Positions 15,050-24,338 are shown, numbered from the stretch's first letter. The stretch: DNA of 36,427 nt from Ureibacillus endophyticus (GCF_003628435.1 NZ_RBZN01000032.1:1-36427); one strand, 5' to 3'. Made by a program: numbers and translations. The notes: generated from the letters alone by a model not told the origin.

Positions 15050-15625
15050 TTAGGCAGTCAGTGAATATTTTGGTTGATTAAACGTATATCCATTTTTGAC
15101 CATTAGCATATGATGATTATACTTCGTTATTGCAATATTGTATGTTTTATCAAAAGGTATGATTTCAAGGTTTCTACCATATCGATCACTTGACTTCCCA
15201 CGAAGGGCAAATGTATCAAATGTGCGGAAATTAAATCGGTCAATTTCGAAAGAATCGCTATCTTCATTCGTTGACGTGATTTGTGATCTGGTTTGTTGGA
15301 TTTCATTATAAGCATTTAGGTCATTTTGAACAATTACATCATTTACTTCAAGATTTGATTGCTCATCATGACTATCCATATTATCAGTACTTACTGTGTT
15401 AAAATCATTTAGCTCTTCTTCAATTAAAGAAAGCAAATGTTCGTCATTTAATTCTTTCTCTTTATTTCCAGACAGCAACTGTTCTAAAGCTTGAAGCAAC
15501 GGATTTGTTTTTTGGGTATAAGTTGTATTCTTTTTGTATGCATCACTTGCTTCTCGTCTTTGAATGGCACGTTTACGTTCTTCAATATTAAAATCGTTTC
15601 CATTAAGTAAGTTAATCCTATTCAA
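15050..15625 (-). CDS. Hypothetical protein, acidic and repeat-poor
   Basis: I do not recognise this protein. The predicted 192 residues have no signal peptide or membrane helix. The N-terminal part is charged (IEERKRAIQRREASDAYKK), the middle (about 50-130) is rich in Asp, Glu, Asn and Ser and probably disordered, and the C-terminal 60 residues (YGRNLEIIPFDKTYNIAI onward) look like a small folded beta domain. The TTG start at 15625 is preferred because GGGGTGAT precedes it with suitable spacing; a GTG at 15634 sits inside that ribosome binding site. It has its own terminator and no informative partner. Confidence 0.6.
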   Translation of the reverse strand: MNRINLLNGNDFNIEERKRAIQRREASDAYKKNTTYTQKTNPLLQALEQLLSGNKEKELNDEHLLSLIEEELNDFNTVSTDNMDSHDEQSNLEVNDVIVQNDLNAYNEIQQTRSQITSTNEDSDSFEIDRFNFRTFDTFALRGKSSDRYGRNLEIIPFDKTYNIAITKYNHHMLMVKNGYTFNQPKYSLTA

Positions 15626-15730
15626 CCAAATCACCCCATTTCAAAAAAGTTTTACATTTATAGTAAATATTTTACTTATTTTTTACAACAATTTTGTTTT
15701 GAATTTTCAATTTATTTTGTTCGGAGCATT

Positions 15731-15756
15731 AAAAAAGCTGCCCTAAAAAGGACAGC
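15731..15756 (-). terminator. Terminator after the Na+/Pi cotransporter gene
   Basis: GCTGCCC (15737-15743) pairs with GGACAGC (15750-15756) with one G-T pair. On the minus strand the stem is followed by six T residues (15736-15731). Confidence 0.82.
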
Positions 15757-15765
15757 CCTAACCTG

Positions 15766-17403
15766 TTACGTAGTCAGATATGGATTTTCATCTATTATGG
15801 ACTCTGCAATATTTACTGCATGGTCACCAATACGTTCTAAATTACTAATGATATCCGCATAAAGTATCCCTGCTGAACCAGAACATTCTCCTTTGTTTAA
15901 ACGGTAAATATGACGTTTACGTAATACCCGCTCTAGTTCATCAATTCGATCTTCTTTACTTAATACTTCTCTTGCAAAGTCTTTGCTCTGTTTATCTAAA
16001 GCTAAAATTGCTTCACTTACTGTATCAAGTACTAACTCGTACATTTCTTTCAACTCAGCCATTGCTTCATCACTAAATTTTACACGATTCGATTCACGAG
16101 CTTGAATTAACTCTACCAAGTTTTCGAAATGATCTCCAATTCGTTCAATATCACGAATGTTTTCCAATAAAGAGTGATGTAATCTTGAATCAATTCTCGA
16201 TAATGCTTCTTTTGATAATTGAACTAAATATTCTGTCGTTACTCGGTCTAAGTTGTTAATTGCATCTTCCAACTGAACCGTCATCCCCACATGTTTTGTA
16301 TCGCTTGTTAGTAAAAAATTCATTGATTCTTGTAAACCATTTACCGCAAATTCACCCATACGAACAATTTCCTGTTTTGCTTGTCCTAAAGCGATTGATG
16401 GAGATTGTTCAATTAACGATTTATCTAAATGTTTAGCACCAAACTCAATTGCTCGATCTTCACCTGGTACAATTTTTGTAACGATATACGCAATCACCCC
16501 TACGAAAGGAAGTTGTATTAACGTGTTAATTACGTTAAATGTACCGTGGGCAAAAGCAATTTGCATACGTTCTTCTATATTCAATATTCCACTTATCCAC
16601 TCAACGTAATTTACAAACAGTGGTAATATGAGTAAGAATATAATTGACCCGATTAAGTTAAAAATAACGTGTGCTGCCGCTGCACGACGAGCTGTTACAG
16701 ATGCTGCTAATGCCGCTAGTATTGCTGTTATCGTTGTCCCAATATTGTCTCCAAATAATACCGGCAAAGCACCATCTAATTCTATCAGTTGACCTGCATA
16801 TAATTCTTGTAAAATCCCGACCGTTGCTGATGAGGATTGAACGATTACTGTGAAAATCGTACCTGCAACTACTCCTAGTATAGGATGATCACTAAAACTT
16901 ACAGTCAAGTCGATAAATGCATCCCATTCGCGTAATGGTTTCATCCCATCGCCCATCATTTCTAAACCGATAAACAGTCCTGCAAAGCCAAAAACAATTT
17001 GTCCTATATTTTGAATTGAACTTTTCTTAAAGAAAAATAGTAAAATTGCACCTAACATCATTATTGGATAGGAATAAGCACCTACGTCTAATCCAATGAT
17101 AAATGCTGTTACCGTAGTACCAATATTGGCCCCCATAATAACACCTATCGCTTGGCGTAGTGTCATAAATCCTGCACTTACTAGCCCCACTACAATAACC
17201 GTGGTACCTGAACTTGATTGAATTAAAACCGTAACAACAATGCCGACAAGAACCCCCATTAAAGGATTTGTCGTAAATCTATCTATAAGCTCCCGAAGTC
17301 TATCACCTGCAGCTTTTTGTAAGCCATCCCCCATATATTTTATTGCAAAGAGGAATAATCCTAATCCCCCTAGGAATTCAAATAACATCGATTGCCAATC
17401 CAT
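15766..17403 (-). CDS. Na+/phosphate cotransporter with C-terminal PhoU-like domain
   Basis: This 545-residue protein has two inverted membrane repeats, each with the NaPi-II signature: QSSSGTT (62-68) with GANIGTT (91-97), and QSSSATVG (189-196) with a GDNIGTT further on. From about residue 340 a soluble helical domain of PhoU type follows. It matches the YjbB/NptA-like Na/Pi family, which may export or import phosphate. I chose the ATG at 17403, with GGGTGA upstream; the frame continues open to 17532 but that part has no ribosome binding site and no family similarity. Confidence 0.88.
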   Translation of the reverse strand: MDWQSMLFEFLGGLGLFLFAIKYMGDGLQKAAGDRLRELIDRFTTNPLMGVLVGIVVTVLIQSSSGTTVIVVGLVSAGFMTLRQAIGVIMGANIGTTVTAFIIGLDVGAYSYPIMMLGAILLFFFKKSSIQNIGQIVFGFAGLFIGLEMMGDGMKPLREWDAFIDLTVSFSDHPILGVVAGTIFTVIVQSSSATVGILQELYAGQLIELDGALPVLFGDNIGTTITAILAALAASVTARRAAAAHVIFNLIGSIIFLLILPLFVNYVEWISGILNIEERMQIAFAHGTFNVINTLIQLPFVGVIAYIVTKIVPGEDRAIEFGAKHLDKSLIEQSPSIALGQAKQEIVRMGEFAVNGLQESMNFLLTSDTKHVGMTVQLEDAINNLDRVTTEYLVQLSKEALSRIDSRLHHSLLENIRDIERIGDHFENLVELIQARESNRVKFSDEAMAELKEMYELVLDTVSEAILALDKQSKDFAREVLSKEDRIDELERVLRKRHIYRLNKGECSGSAGILYADIISNLERIGDHAVNIAESIIDENPYLTT

Positions 17404-17745
17404 CTTGTATTTTTCACCCTTTCGATTGTCTCGAACCCTATTATTCATAAACACAAAAATAATGTAAATAAGCTTACAAACTTGAAACATAACATTTACA
17501 CTACATTTACAATGGCTTAATAAAATGTTCAAAATTTAGATATTGAAACAATATAAAAGGAATATACTTAAAGGTTATGGTAATTTTCCCATAGAAGTAG
17601 CTAAATAAGAACATAATCAGTATTCCAAAATATCATTAAATTATTGATAGTATTTTAAAAAGTTCTCCCATCATTAGGAATAAACTGAATCTATATTAAA
17701 CGTGTGCTATATTTAATCGTATGGATATGAGAAAGGATGTTTATT
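17404..17745. other. Divergent intergenic region before topB
   Basis: This stretch separates the cotransporter and topB starts. It must hold both promoters. TATATT-like -10 boxes occur near 17692 and 17708 on the plus strand but no convincing -35 partner is seen. No small gene or RNA is recognised. Confidence 0.35.
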
Positions 17746-19938
17746 ATGGCAAAAAGCTTAGTTTTAGCTGAAAAACCATCTGTAGCTAGAGATATCGCTC
17801 GAGTTTTAAAATGTACGAAAAAAGGAAACGGCTTTCTAGAAGGCGATCAATATATCGTTACTTGGGCATTAGGTCACTTAGTTACATTAGCAGACCCTGA
17901 AAGTTACGATGTGAAATATAAAACTTGGAACCTCGAAGACTTACCCATGTTACCGGAACGTTTGAAATTAACCGTTATTAAACAATCGGGTAAGCAATTT
18001 AATGCGGTGAAATCTCAATTACTTCGTGGAGATGTGAATGAAATTATCATTGCAACAGATGCAGGTCGTGAAGGTGAGCTTGTTGCACGCTGGATTATTG
18101 AAAAATCTAAAGTACGTAAACCTATTAAACGCTTATGGATATCATCGGTAACAGATAAGGCTATCAAAGATGGTTTTAAAAATTTAAAACCCGGGAAAAA
18201 TTACGAACACTTATATGCTTCCGCAGTTGCACGTTCTGAAGCTGATTGGTATATCGGTCTCAATGCAACACGTGCTTTAACAACACGTTTTAATGCACAG
18301 TTAAACTGTGGTCGTGTACAAACTCCGACAGTAGCAATCATCGCTGCACGAGAAGATGAAATAAAAAATTTTAAACCTCAATCTTATTACGGAATTGAAG
18401 CACAAACAACTGACAACTTAAAACTTACTTGGCAAGATGAAAATGGGAATACACGAAGCTTTAATAAAGAAAAAATCGATAAAATCGTGAATAAACTTGG
18501 TCGTCAAAATGCAATCGTGAACGAAATTGAACGAAAAGCGAAAAAGTCATTTTCACCAGGATTATACGATTTAACAGAGTTACAACGTGATGCCAATAAA
18601 CTATTTGGCTACTCTGCAAAAGAAACATTAAACATTATGCAAAAGTTATACGAACAACATAAAGTGTTAACGTATCCACGTACAGATTCCCGATTCCTTT
18701 CAAGTGATATCGTTTCTACAATTCCAGAACGACTAAAAGCATGTGGTATTGGTGAATATCGTCAATTGGCAAACAAGATTTTAACAAAACCGATTAAAGC
18801 GAATAAATCCTTTGTTGACGATAGCAAAGTAAGTGATCATCACGCAATTATCCCAACAGAAGGCTATGTAAACTACTCAAGCTTTTCTGATAAAGAACGT
18901 AAAATTTATGACTTAGTTGTAAAACGTTTCTTAGCGGTACTGTTCCCTGCTTTTGAATATGAACAATTAACATTACGTGCAAAAATTGAGAACGAGACGT
19001 TCATTGCTCGTGGAAAAACGATTTTATCTAGTGGTTGGAGAGAAGTTTACGAAAATCGTTATGAAGATGATGATGCAAGTGATGATTTAAAGGAACAAAT
19101 TCTACCGCGCATTGAAAAAGGGCAAACATTAAACATTAAACTAATTGCACAAACATCAGGCCAAACAAAACCTCCTGCTCGATTTACAGAAGCTACGTTG
19201 TTATCGGCTATGGAAAATCCAACAAAATTTATGGAAACGAACAACAAGCAACTAGCGGAAACTTTAAAATCTACAGGTGGCTTAGGTACAGTAGCAACTC
19301 GTGCTGATATTATTGATAAACTATTCAACTCTTTCTTAATTGAAAAACGCGGTGGAAAAGAAATTTATATCACATCGAAAGGACGACAATTATTAGACTT
19401 AGTACCAGAAGAATTGAAGTCCCCTGCTCTAACGGCGGAATGGGAAATGAAGCTGGAACAAATCGCAAAAGGGAAACTGAAAAAAGAAACGTTCATTTCT
19501 GAAATGAAAAACTATACAAAGGAAATTGTTTCAGAAATTAAATCGAGCGATAAAAAATATAAGCACGACAACATTTCCACAAAATCTTGCCCGGATTGTG
19601 GAAAACCAATGCTTGAAGTGAACGGGAAAAAAGGAAAAATGCTCGTTTGCCAAGATCGAGAATGTGGACATCGTAAAAATGTCTCACGCATCACGAATGC
19701 CCGTTGTCCTCAATGTAAGAAAAAACTTGAGCTTCGAGGTGAAGGCGAAGGTCAAATTTTCGTATGTAAATGTGGCTACCGTGAAAAACTATCTGCCTTC
19801 GAAGCAAGACGCAAAAAAGAAGGCGGCGGCAAAGTAGACAAACGCACCGTACAAAAATACTTGAAGCAGCAAAAACAAGAAGAACCTGTAAATAATGCTC
19901 TTGCTGAAGCCTTAAAGGGTCTGAAATTTGATAACTAA
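17746..19938 (+). CDS. topB: DNA topoisomerase III
   Basis: This 730-residue type IA topoisomerase is the length of Bacillus TopB. The TOPRIM domain has E9 and the acidic motif TDAGREGE (104-111). The active-site tyrosine is Y310 in VLTYPRTDSRFL. The C-terminus carries two zinc-ribbon-like units, one with CPDCGKP and a later C-x4-C pair, the other beginning CPQCKKK and ending in a CxC pair. The enzyme passes single DNA strands and helps resolve recombination or replication intermediates. The ATG at 17746 follows GAAAGGA by 8 nt, better than the ATG at 17737. The last 15 codons are duplicated just past the stop. Confidence 0.95.
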   Translation: MAKSLVLAEKPSVARDIARVLKCTKKGNGFLEGDQYIVTWALGHLVTLADPESYDVKYKTWNLEDLPMLPERLKLTVIKQSGKQFNAVKSQLLRGDVNEIIIATDAGREGELVARWIIEKSKVRKPIKRLWISSVTDKAIKDGFKNLKPGKNYEHLYASAVARSEADWYIGLNATRALTTRFNAQLNCGRVQTPTVAIIAAREDEIKNFKPQSYYGIEAQTTDNLKLTWQDENGNTRSFNKEKIDKIVNKLGRQNAIVNEIERKAKKSFSPGLYDLTELQRDANKLFGYSAKETLNIMQKLYEQHKVLTYPRTDSRFLSSDIVSTIPERLKACGIGEYRQLANKILTKPIKANKSFVDDSKVSDHHAIIPTEGYVNYSSFSDKERKIYDLVVKRFLAVLFPAFEYEQLTLRAKIENETFIARGKTILSSGWREVYENRYEDDDASDDLKEQILPRIEKGQTLNIKLIAQTSGQTKPPARFTEATLLSAMENPTKFMETNNKQLAETLKSTGGLGTVATRADIIDKLFNSFLIEKRGGKEIYITSKGRQLLDLVPEELKSPALTAEWEMKLEQIAKGKLKKETFISEMKNYTKEIVSEIKSSDKKYKHDNISTKSCPDCGKPMLEVNGKKGKMLVCQDRECGHRKNVSRITNARCPQCKKKLELRGEGEGQIFVCKCGYREKLSAFEARRKKEGGGKVDKRTVQKYLKQQKQEEPVNNALAEALKGLKFDN

Positions 19939-20060
19939 ATTCTATCTTTTCTGCGTCGAGTAATCGCAGACGCACAAAACTGTAAATAATGCTCTTGCTG
20001 AAGCCTTAAAAGGTCTCAAATTCGATTAGCTTTTATTTTATCTTTTCTGCGACGAGCAAC
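19886..20060 (+). repeat. Tandem duplication of the topB 3' end (94-bp offset)
   Basis: Positions 19886-19932, the end of topB, recur at 19980-20026 with 44 of 47 bases identical. The three differences all fall on third codon positions, so the second copy would still encode VNNALAEALKGLKFD before its own TAG. The homology continues into the flank (ATCTTTTCTGCG and on). The second copy has no start or ribosome binding site and is a pseudogene fragment. Confidence 0.85.
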
Positions 20061-20082
20061 CACTTAGCGCAGGAGTAAAAAT

Positions 20083-20120
20083 AAACCTTGTCTCTCACGG
20101 GTTTAGAGACAAGGTTTTTA
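20083..20120 (+). terminator. Terminator downstream of topB
   Basis: AAACCTTGTCTCT (20083-20095) pairs perfectly with AGAGACAAGGTTT (20105-20117) and is followed by further T residues. It lies 145 nt past the topB stop, beyond the duplicated tail, which suggests the duplication pushed it away from the gene. Confidence 0.88.
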
Positions 20121-20222
20121 TCTGCGTCGAGTAAAGTAATCGCAGACGCATCAAACTGAGGAATCAGTTAACTGTAGCATTACAGCATTAAACTCAATTA
20201 ACTCTTTATTATTCAATATAAA

Positions 20223-20244
20223 GGCTGGGGTTATTTGCCCCAGC
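20223..20244 (-). terminator. Terminator after the small lipoprotein gene
   Basis: GCTGGGG (20224-20230) pairs with CCCCAGC (20238-20244). It abuts the stop codon of the minus-strand gene and a modest T-rich run follows. Confidence 0.65.
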
Positions 20245-20724
20245 TTATTCTTGTATATCAAACACCAATATATCGAAAAGTTGTTCATCCACATAAAGCA
20301 AGATCGCCCACTCACCTTTTTCTGGTATTTTTACTGAAGATGGGGCATGTGCATCTGCTCCATTATTTTCTCCACCAAGTTGTGTTGACCAACCTGTTGT
20401 TAAGATTTGTTGGACTTTATTACTTTCTCGATGATACCCAACAACTGTTAACTCCCCTAGATTGTCTACATCCCATAAATGCCACATCCATTTTTGACCA
20501 TTTAAGCTTGGCATTTCTGCCCCAATTACTCCTGATTTGTTTTCATTGCCTACAATCCCTCTATCTCCAAAGGGAACGGCCTTTTTCTCCCAATCGATGG
20601 AACTAAAATCACTTTCTTTAACAAAATCAGGAATTCCATCAGGTAACGTAATCTCTTTTTCTTTCTCTGTACAACCTATTAAGAAAAACAGTACACTTAC
20701 TATTAATAATAATTTAGTCCTCAT
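20245..20724 (-). CDS. Putative lipoprotein, YhfM/DUF4871-like
   Basis: This 159-residue exported protein has a lipobox LIGC (C18) after a short hydrophobic signal. The mature part reads as a beta-rich domain, ending in GEWAILLYVDEQLFDILVFDI. It faintly resembles Bacillus lipoproteins of the YhfM/DUF4871 kind, but that is from memory and weak. It begins 15 nt after the stop of the larger lipoprotein gene on the same strand, so the two form an operon and may act together at the membrane surface. Function unknown. Confidence 0.75.
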   Translation of the reverse strand: MRTKLLLIVSVLFFLIGCTEKEKEITLPDGIPDFVKESDFSSIDWEKKAVPFGDRGIVGNENKSGVIGAEMPSLNGQKWMWHLWDVDNLGELTVVGYHRESNKVQQILTTGWSTQLGGENNGADAHAPSSVKIPEKGEWAILLYVDEQLFDILVFDIQE

Positions 20725-20739
20725 CTTATAGCTCCCCTC

Positions 20740-21429
20740 TCATTTTAGAAACGCACCTATTTCATCCGATAACATCTCCGTATCCCATGGGTGCCAATAA
20801 TATGTTTCTCCATCAAAGAACAACGTATATTGATACGCTACTGGTCCCTCAGCATAAAACACAATTTCATAAAAGATTGGATCTTGGTAGTTTGTATTAG
20901 GTTGAAAAGAAGACTGTAGTGTACTCTTTCTCAATATCTCTAAAAACGATTTAATATCATCTACTTCATTAACAAGAGTATTATCCAAGTAAATTTCAAC
21001 TTTATTCACTAACTCTAATGGCAAATCTTTAAAATTCCATTTATAGCCTTCCCCATCATTTAAGTAGTAAAGCTGATAGCCATTAATTGAATAAGGAGAC
21101 TTCACTGCCATTAATTTCTTTTCACCCTTAATGGAGAAAAGTTCTGTACCTGGTTCATGAAAAGCCGCATCCCCATCCTTTAATCGATAGGATGGATTGG
21201 ACACATTATCTGCTACTTTAAATTGCACTTCACCAATTTTTACATCTACAAATGATTCATTTGAAAGTACTCCCGTATGAACACCTAAGTATTCTTCTCC
21301 ATCCCATTTGATAAAATCCACCCAATCAATCTCAGTGTGAGTTTCTGTAAGGATTTGCTTCATGGGGTCTTGTTGACAACCCGTTATAATCATAATGATG
21401 CTAAAAAGAATTCCAAGCCATTTCCACAA
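20740..21429 (-). CDS. Hypothetical lipoprotein
   Basis: The 230-residue protein starts at a TTG (21429) that follows AAAGGGGG by 8 nt; the frame is open to an ATG at 21492 but that start has no ribosome binding site and would bury the signal peptide. From the TTG the protein begins with WKW, a hydrophobic stretch and a lipobox ITGC, as expected of a lipoprotein. The mature domain is rich in aromatic residues and acidic turns, with a C-terminal YTLFFDGETYYWHPWD segment. I do not recognise the family. It is first in an operon with the smaller lipoprotein gene. Confidence 0.68.
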   Translation of the reverse strand: MWKWLGILFSIIMIITGCQQDPMKQILTETHTEIDWVDFIKWDGEEYLGVHTGVLSNESFVDVKIGEVQFKVADNVSNPSYRLKDGDAAFHEPGTELFSIKGEKKLMAVKSPYSINGYQLYYLNDGEGYKWNFKDLPLELVNKVEIYLDNTLVNEVDDIKSFLEILRKSTLQSSFQPNTNYQDPIFYEIVFYAEGPVAYQYTLFFDGETYYWHPWDTEMLSDEIGAFLK

Positions 21430-21492
21430 ATAAATATCCCCCTTTCTCTCATTAGTAGGTTTTTTAATCAAAAGGTTTCGTATTTTTTCCAT

Positions 21493-21526
21493 AAAAAATA
21501 GGCATCGCCTTCAATAGACGATGCCT
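21493..21526 (-). terminator. Terminator after the aminotransferase gene
   Basis: AGGCATCG (21500-21507) pairs with CGATGCCT (21519-21526). On the minus strand a T-tract follows (21498-21493). Confidence 0.82.
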
Positions 21527-21537
21527 GCAAATTAAAT

Positions 21538-22734
21538 TTATACTGTTTGTTTTTCAGAAGAAATGGCATATAAGATTTTCCCAAGTCGTTTAATGCCTTC
21601 TTCGATAATTTCTGGTGATGAATTTGTATAGTTTAAACGTAAAGTGTTTACATTTGATTTTCCAGTGTAGAATGGATCACCAGGCACAAAAGCAACTTTT
21701 TCTTCCATTGCTTTGTTAAAGAAATCTAATGCCGATGTTCCTTCTTCTAATGTTACCCAAATGAACATACCGCCCTCAGGTTTTGTATATTTGATTGATG
21801 ACGGGAAGTATTTTGCCATTGCATTTAGCATTGTATTCGCTTGTTCTTGGTATAATTTAATAATTTTCGCAACATGTGCATCTAAATCATTATTTACTAA
21901 ATAATCATGGACAACAATTTGCGAAAAGATATTTGTGTGTAAATCTGTTGCTTGTTTTGCTGTGTTAATATGATGCATTAATTCTTTATTTTTTGTGATA
22001 ACAAATCCAAGTCGCATACCAGGTGTAACAATTTTAGAAAATGAACCAAGGACCACAGAGTTTTCTAAGCGACCTGCACCGATATATGGTAACTTTTCTC
22101 CGCTCCAACGTAACTCACCGTATGGATCGTCTTCAATTAGCACCACATCAAAGTCCTTTACAACATTGTAAATTGCTTCTCTTTTTTCCTTTGAATATGT
22201 AATACCTGTTGGGTTATGGAAGTTAGGAACCACATAAATAAATTTAATGTTTGGGTTTGATTCTAATGTGTGTCTTAATTGCTCAACATTTAATCCGTCA
22301 TCTTCTAATTGAACTGTGTAGAAGGTTGGTTCTGATAAAGTGAAGGCTTGAATGGCACCTAAATAACCTGGTTCCTCCATTACAACACCATCTCCTTTAT
22401 TAAGGAGTACCTTTGAAATTAATTCCAGTGCTTGCTGTGAACCCGTTGTAATTAAAATATCTTCTGGAGCGATATCTAGCCCGAAGCTTTTGTTATATTT
22501 TGTTGCGATATATTGACGTAAAGGTAAGTACCCTTCAGTAGTAGAATATTGGAATAATTTTGCACCATTTTCTTCAATTGCGTGATTAATCGATTTTTGC
22601 ATTTCATCAATCGGGAAAGAAATTGGATTTGGTAAACCTCCTGCAAACGAAATGACGTCAGGTGCATCTGTCACCTTTAGTATATTTCGAATGAATGATG
22701 ATGGAGTGTTTAAAATTTTGTCAGAGTATTTCAT
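21538..22734 (-). CDS. PLP-dependent aminotransferase, 2-aminoadipate/KAT II type
   Basis: This 398-residue fold-type I enzyme resembles the stand-alone aminotransferases related to the C-terminal half of MocR regulators (LysN, kynurenine/aminoadipate type). Landmarks are FAGGLPNPISFP (30-41), TTGSQQAL (96-103), the NPTG asparagine N174, D202 and Y205, the Schiff-base lysine K234 in GSFSKIVTPGMRLG and R241. Its substrate cannot be read from the sequence; branched-chain, aromatic or 2-aminoadipate are all known in the family. The start ATG is preceded by AGAGGG. It is monocistronic between two terminators. Confidence 0.85.
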   Translation of the reverse strand: MKYSDKILNTPSSFIRNILKVTDAPDVISFAGGLPNPISFPIDEMQKSINHAIEENGAKLFQYSTTEGYLPLRQYIATKYNKSFGLDIAPEDILITTGSQQALELISKVLLNKGDGVVMEEPGYLGAIQAFTLSEPTFYTVQLEDDGLNVEQLRHTLESNPNIKFIYVVPNFHNPTGITYSKEKREAIYNVVKDFDVVLIEDDPYGELRWSGEKLPYIGAGRLENSVVLGSFSKIVTPGMRLGFVITKNKELMHHINTAKQATDLHTNIFSQIVVHDYLVNNDLDAHVAKIIKLYQEQANTMLNAMAKYFPSSIKYTKPEGGMFIWVTLEEGTSALDFFNKAMEEKVAFVPGDPFYTGKSNVNTLRLNYTNSSPEIIEEGIKRLGKILYAISSEKQTV

Positions 22735-22895
22735 GATTTTTCCCTCTTTTATAAAATAGTCGCTGAATCGATCAACATCGAAATTCAGTGTTACTCGATT
22801 TTATCAGACTATTTCAACAATTTCAAAGGGTATTTTTTTAGCACCAATATGGTCTCACGTTAGATTATAGAAAAATTTCGCAAATACTAGCTAAT

Positions 22896-22930
22896 AAAAA
22901 AATCCAACTAGCTTAAAAAACTAGTTGGAT
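22896..22930 (-). terminator. Terminator after the YdhK-like gene
   Basis: ATCCAACTAG (22902-22911) pairs perfectly with CTAGTTGGAT (22921-22930). On the minus strand a T-tract follows. Confidence 0.85.
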
Positions 22931-22938
22931 AAATTAAA

Positions 22939-23559
22939 TTATTTAACATCTTCTAATTCAGGTACTAATTCGCTTTCTTTTAACCATAAGTGATTTTCAA
23001 CTGTTTCTCCAAGGGAATTTGTATAATCGACAACATATACTGTAGTTTCTTCTACGGTATCAATTGTTCCTTGTGCACCTTTCATCCCTGGCATATGATC
23101 AGCATCAATAATTACTTCTGAACCTACATCTAACTCTTCCTCATCAATTCCAGTAATTTCTCCTTCAACAAACCATTTATGATTTTCCTCAAACTCATCA
23201 CCGTTTGTTGGAGTATACGATACAGAATAAACAATTGTGTCGTAAGCGGCTTTAATCGTTGCTTCTGCTCCTTCCATTCCAGACGTATGGCTAGCATGAA
23301 CAAATGCTTTACTTCCAACTGGATATTTAGGATCCTCACTTTCCTTTAATTTTTGTGGTACAACTAAACCTGTTTTATTAAAATTATCCGTATTCTCACT
23401 TTCATGTTCTTCCTCACCAACTTGTTTATCCGTATCTGCCATGTTATTTGTTACTTCTGCACCGTTTTCATCATCTTTAGTCGTATCATTTGTTGAACAT
23501 GCTGATAGGAATAGTGCAGAAACAAAGGAAATAGAAAGTAGCCATATTTTAAAATTCAT
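22939..23559 (-). CDS. YdhK-family lipoprotein with two DUF1541 repeats
   Basis: This 206-residue lipoprotein has a signal ending in LSAC (C21) and an acidic, Asn-rich linker to about residue 78. Two homologous repeats follow, each with a VGS...HxxGM(E/K)GA core: about 80-140 (VGSKAFVHASHTSGMEGA) and 142-200 (VGSEVIIDADHMPGMKGA). Each ends with an aromatic NHxW. This is the YdhK/DUF1541 layout found in Gram-positive surface proteins. Its role is unknown; His and acidic residues in each repeat make metal binding a possibility, which is speculation. Confidence 0.85.
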   Translation of the reverse strand: MNFKIWLLSISFVSALFLSACSTNDTTKDDENGAEVTNNMADTDKQVGEEEHESENTDNFNKTGLVVPQKLKESEDPKYPVGSKAFVHASHTSGMEGAEATIKAAYDTIVYSVSYTPTNGDEFEENHKWFVEGEITGIDEEELDVGSEVIIDADHMPGMKGAQGTIDTVEETTVYVVDYTNSLGETVENHLWLKESELVPELEDVK

Positions 23560-23653
23560 TGTTATCCTCCTTGAACATATTTCTTTATTTAAGCATTTGC
23601 TATTGATGTCTTTCTATGCATGCGTTTCGATTTTTGGCCATAATAAATGAAAA

Positions 23654-23683
23654 GAGATGCTATTTTATTTTAAATAGCACCTC
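23654..23683 (-). terminator. Terminator abutting the truncated sensor gene
   Basis: GAGATGCTATTT (23654-23665) pairs with AAATAGCACCTC (23672-23683) with one mismatch. The right arm includes a base of the stop codon and a T-run follows on the minus strand. Confidence 0.72.
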
Positions 23684-24279
23684 TAGTCTCCATCGGTTAT
23701 CTGTGCATCTTTTATACGAATAAATGGCTTAGTTATGATTTTCGATAAAATTGTATAGACAATTAAAAGAACAATTAAACTCGTAACTCCTGCGATGGCA
23801 AAATGTAAATTCATACCCTTAACCATTTGTAGTAAATCTTTAGTACTTTGAAACATTACAACATATCCATCAGTATTTTCATCAATATCATATGGATGTG
23901 CACTTGCAATATAAGGAGAGTCTTTCCATTCGTTAATAATAATCTTGTCCATATCAATTTTTTGGTTATTTACTATGGAAAGTTTATCTTCTAGCAATTT
24001 GATATGTTCCGAATGATCAATAATATTTCCATCTTTATCTGTAATGATGACATTTCGATTTTCATTTTTCTCCATCATGACAATATGATGAATCGTTAGT
24101 TGCGAGTAATTTTCTACTAGAACATCACGATAATTTTTTCCATTTACCATTAGCCGATCGAATTCTTCCTGCAACCTTGTATGAAGTATATTTTGATATA
24201 AATAAAACATCAGAATTATCTCTATAAAGAAAACTACGATATAAAAACATATGGTTATCTTTGTGGAGATTCGGTTCAC
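23683..24279 (-). pseudogene. Sensor histidine kinase remnant lacking the kinase
   Basis: This 198-residue protein has the front half of a membrane sensor kinase: helix 1 (about 8-31), an extracytoplasmic region of about 120 residues (with DRLMVNGKNYRDVLVENYSQ), helix 2 (about 160-182) and the first residues of a HAMP domain (TKPFIRIKDAQITDGD), where it stops. The dimerisation and ATPase domains are absent, and no remnant of them is found in the 120 nt before the next gene. The stop codon runs straight into a terminator, as if an internal deletion joined the sensor half to the original 3' end. The GTG at 24279 follows GGCGGTGAG. It could be an expressed sensor-only protein. No response regulator gene is adjacent. 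Confidence 0.6.
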
Positions 24280-24321
24280 TAACTCACCGCCTTCGAAGTT
24301 AGTATAAACAATATTGTTAAA

Positions 24322-24338
24322 GTAATGAATTTCATTAC
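24322..24338. promoter_or_regulatory. 17-bp palindrome upstream of the ZIP gene
   Basis: GTAATGAA-T-TTCATTAC is a perfect odd-length palindrome located 3 nt upstream of the ZIP -35 box. A second perfect palindrome, AACAATATTGTT, lies at 24307-24318. It is not a good match to the Zur consensus I know. It may control the ZIP gene, the divergent sensor gene, or both. Confidence 0.5.

Larger units (their letters stand above)
19939..20244. other. Repeat-rich gap after topB
   Basis: Besides the duplicated tail and the terminator, this gap holds the motif TCTGCGTCGAGTAA...TCGCAGACGCA at 19950-19974 and again at 20121-20151 with a 5-bp insertion. A degenerate third version starts near 20046. Each can form a small hairpin. 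No gene is seen. Confidence 0.6.

Noticed and set aside
17404-17532. N-terminal extension of the Na+/Pi cotransporter
   Set aside because: The frame is open but there is no ribosome binding site, and the extra 43 residues do not resemble the family.
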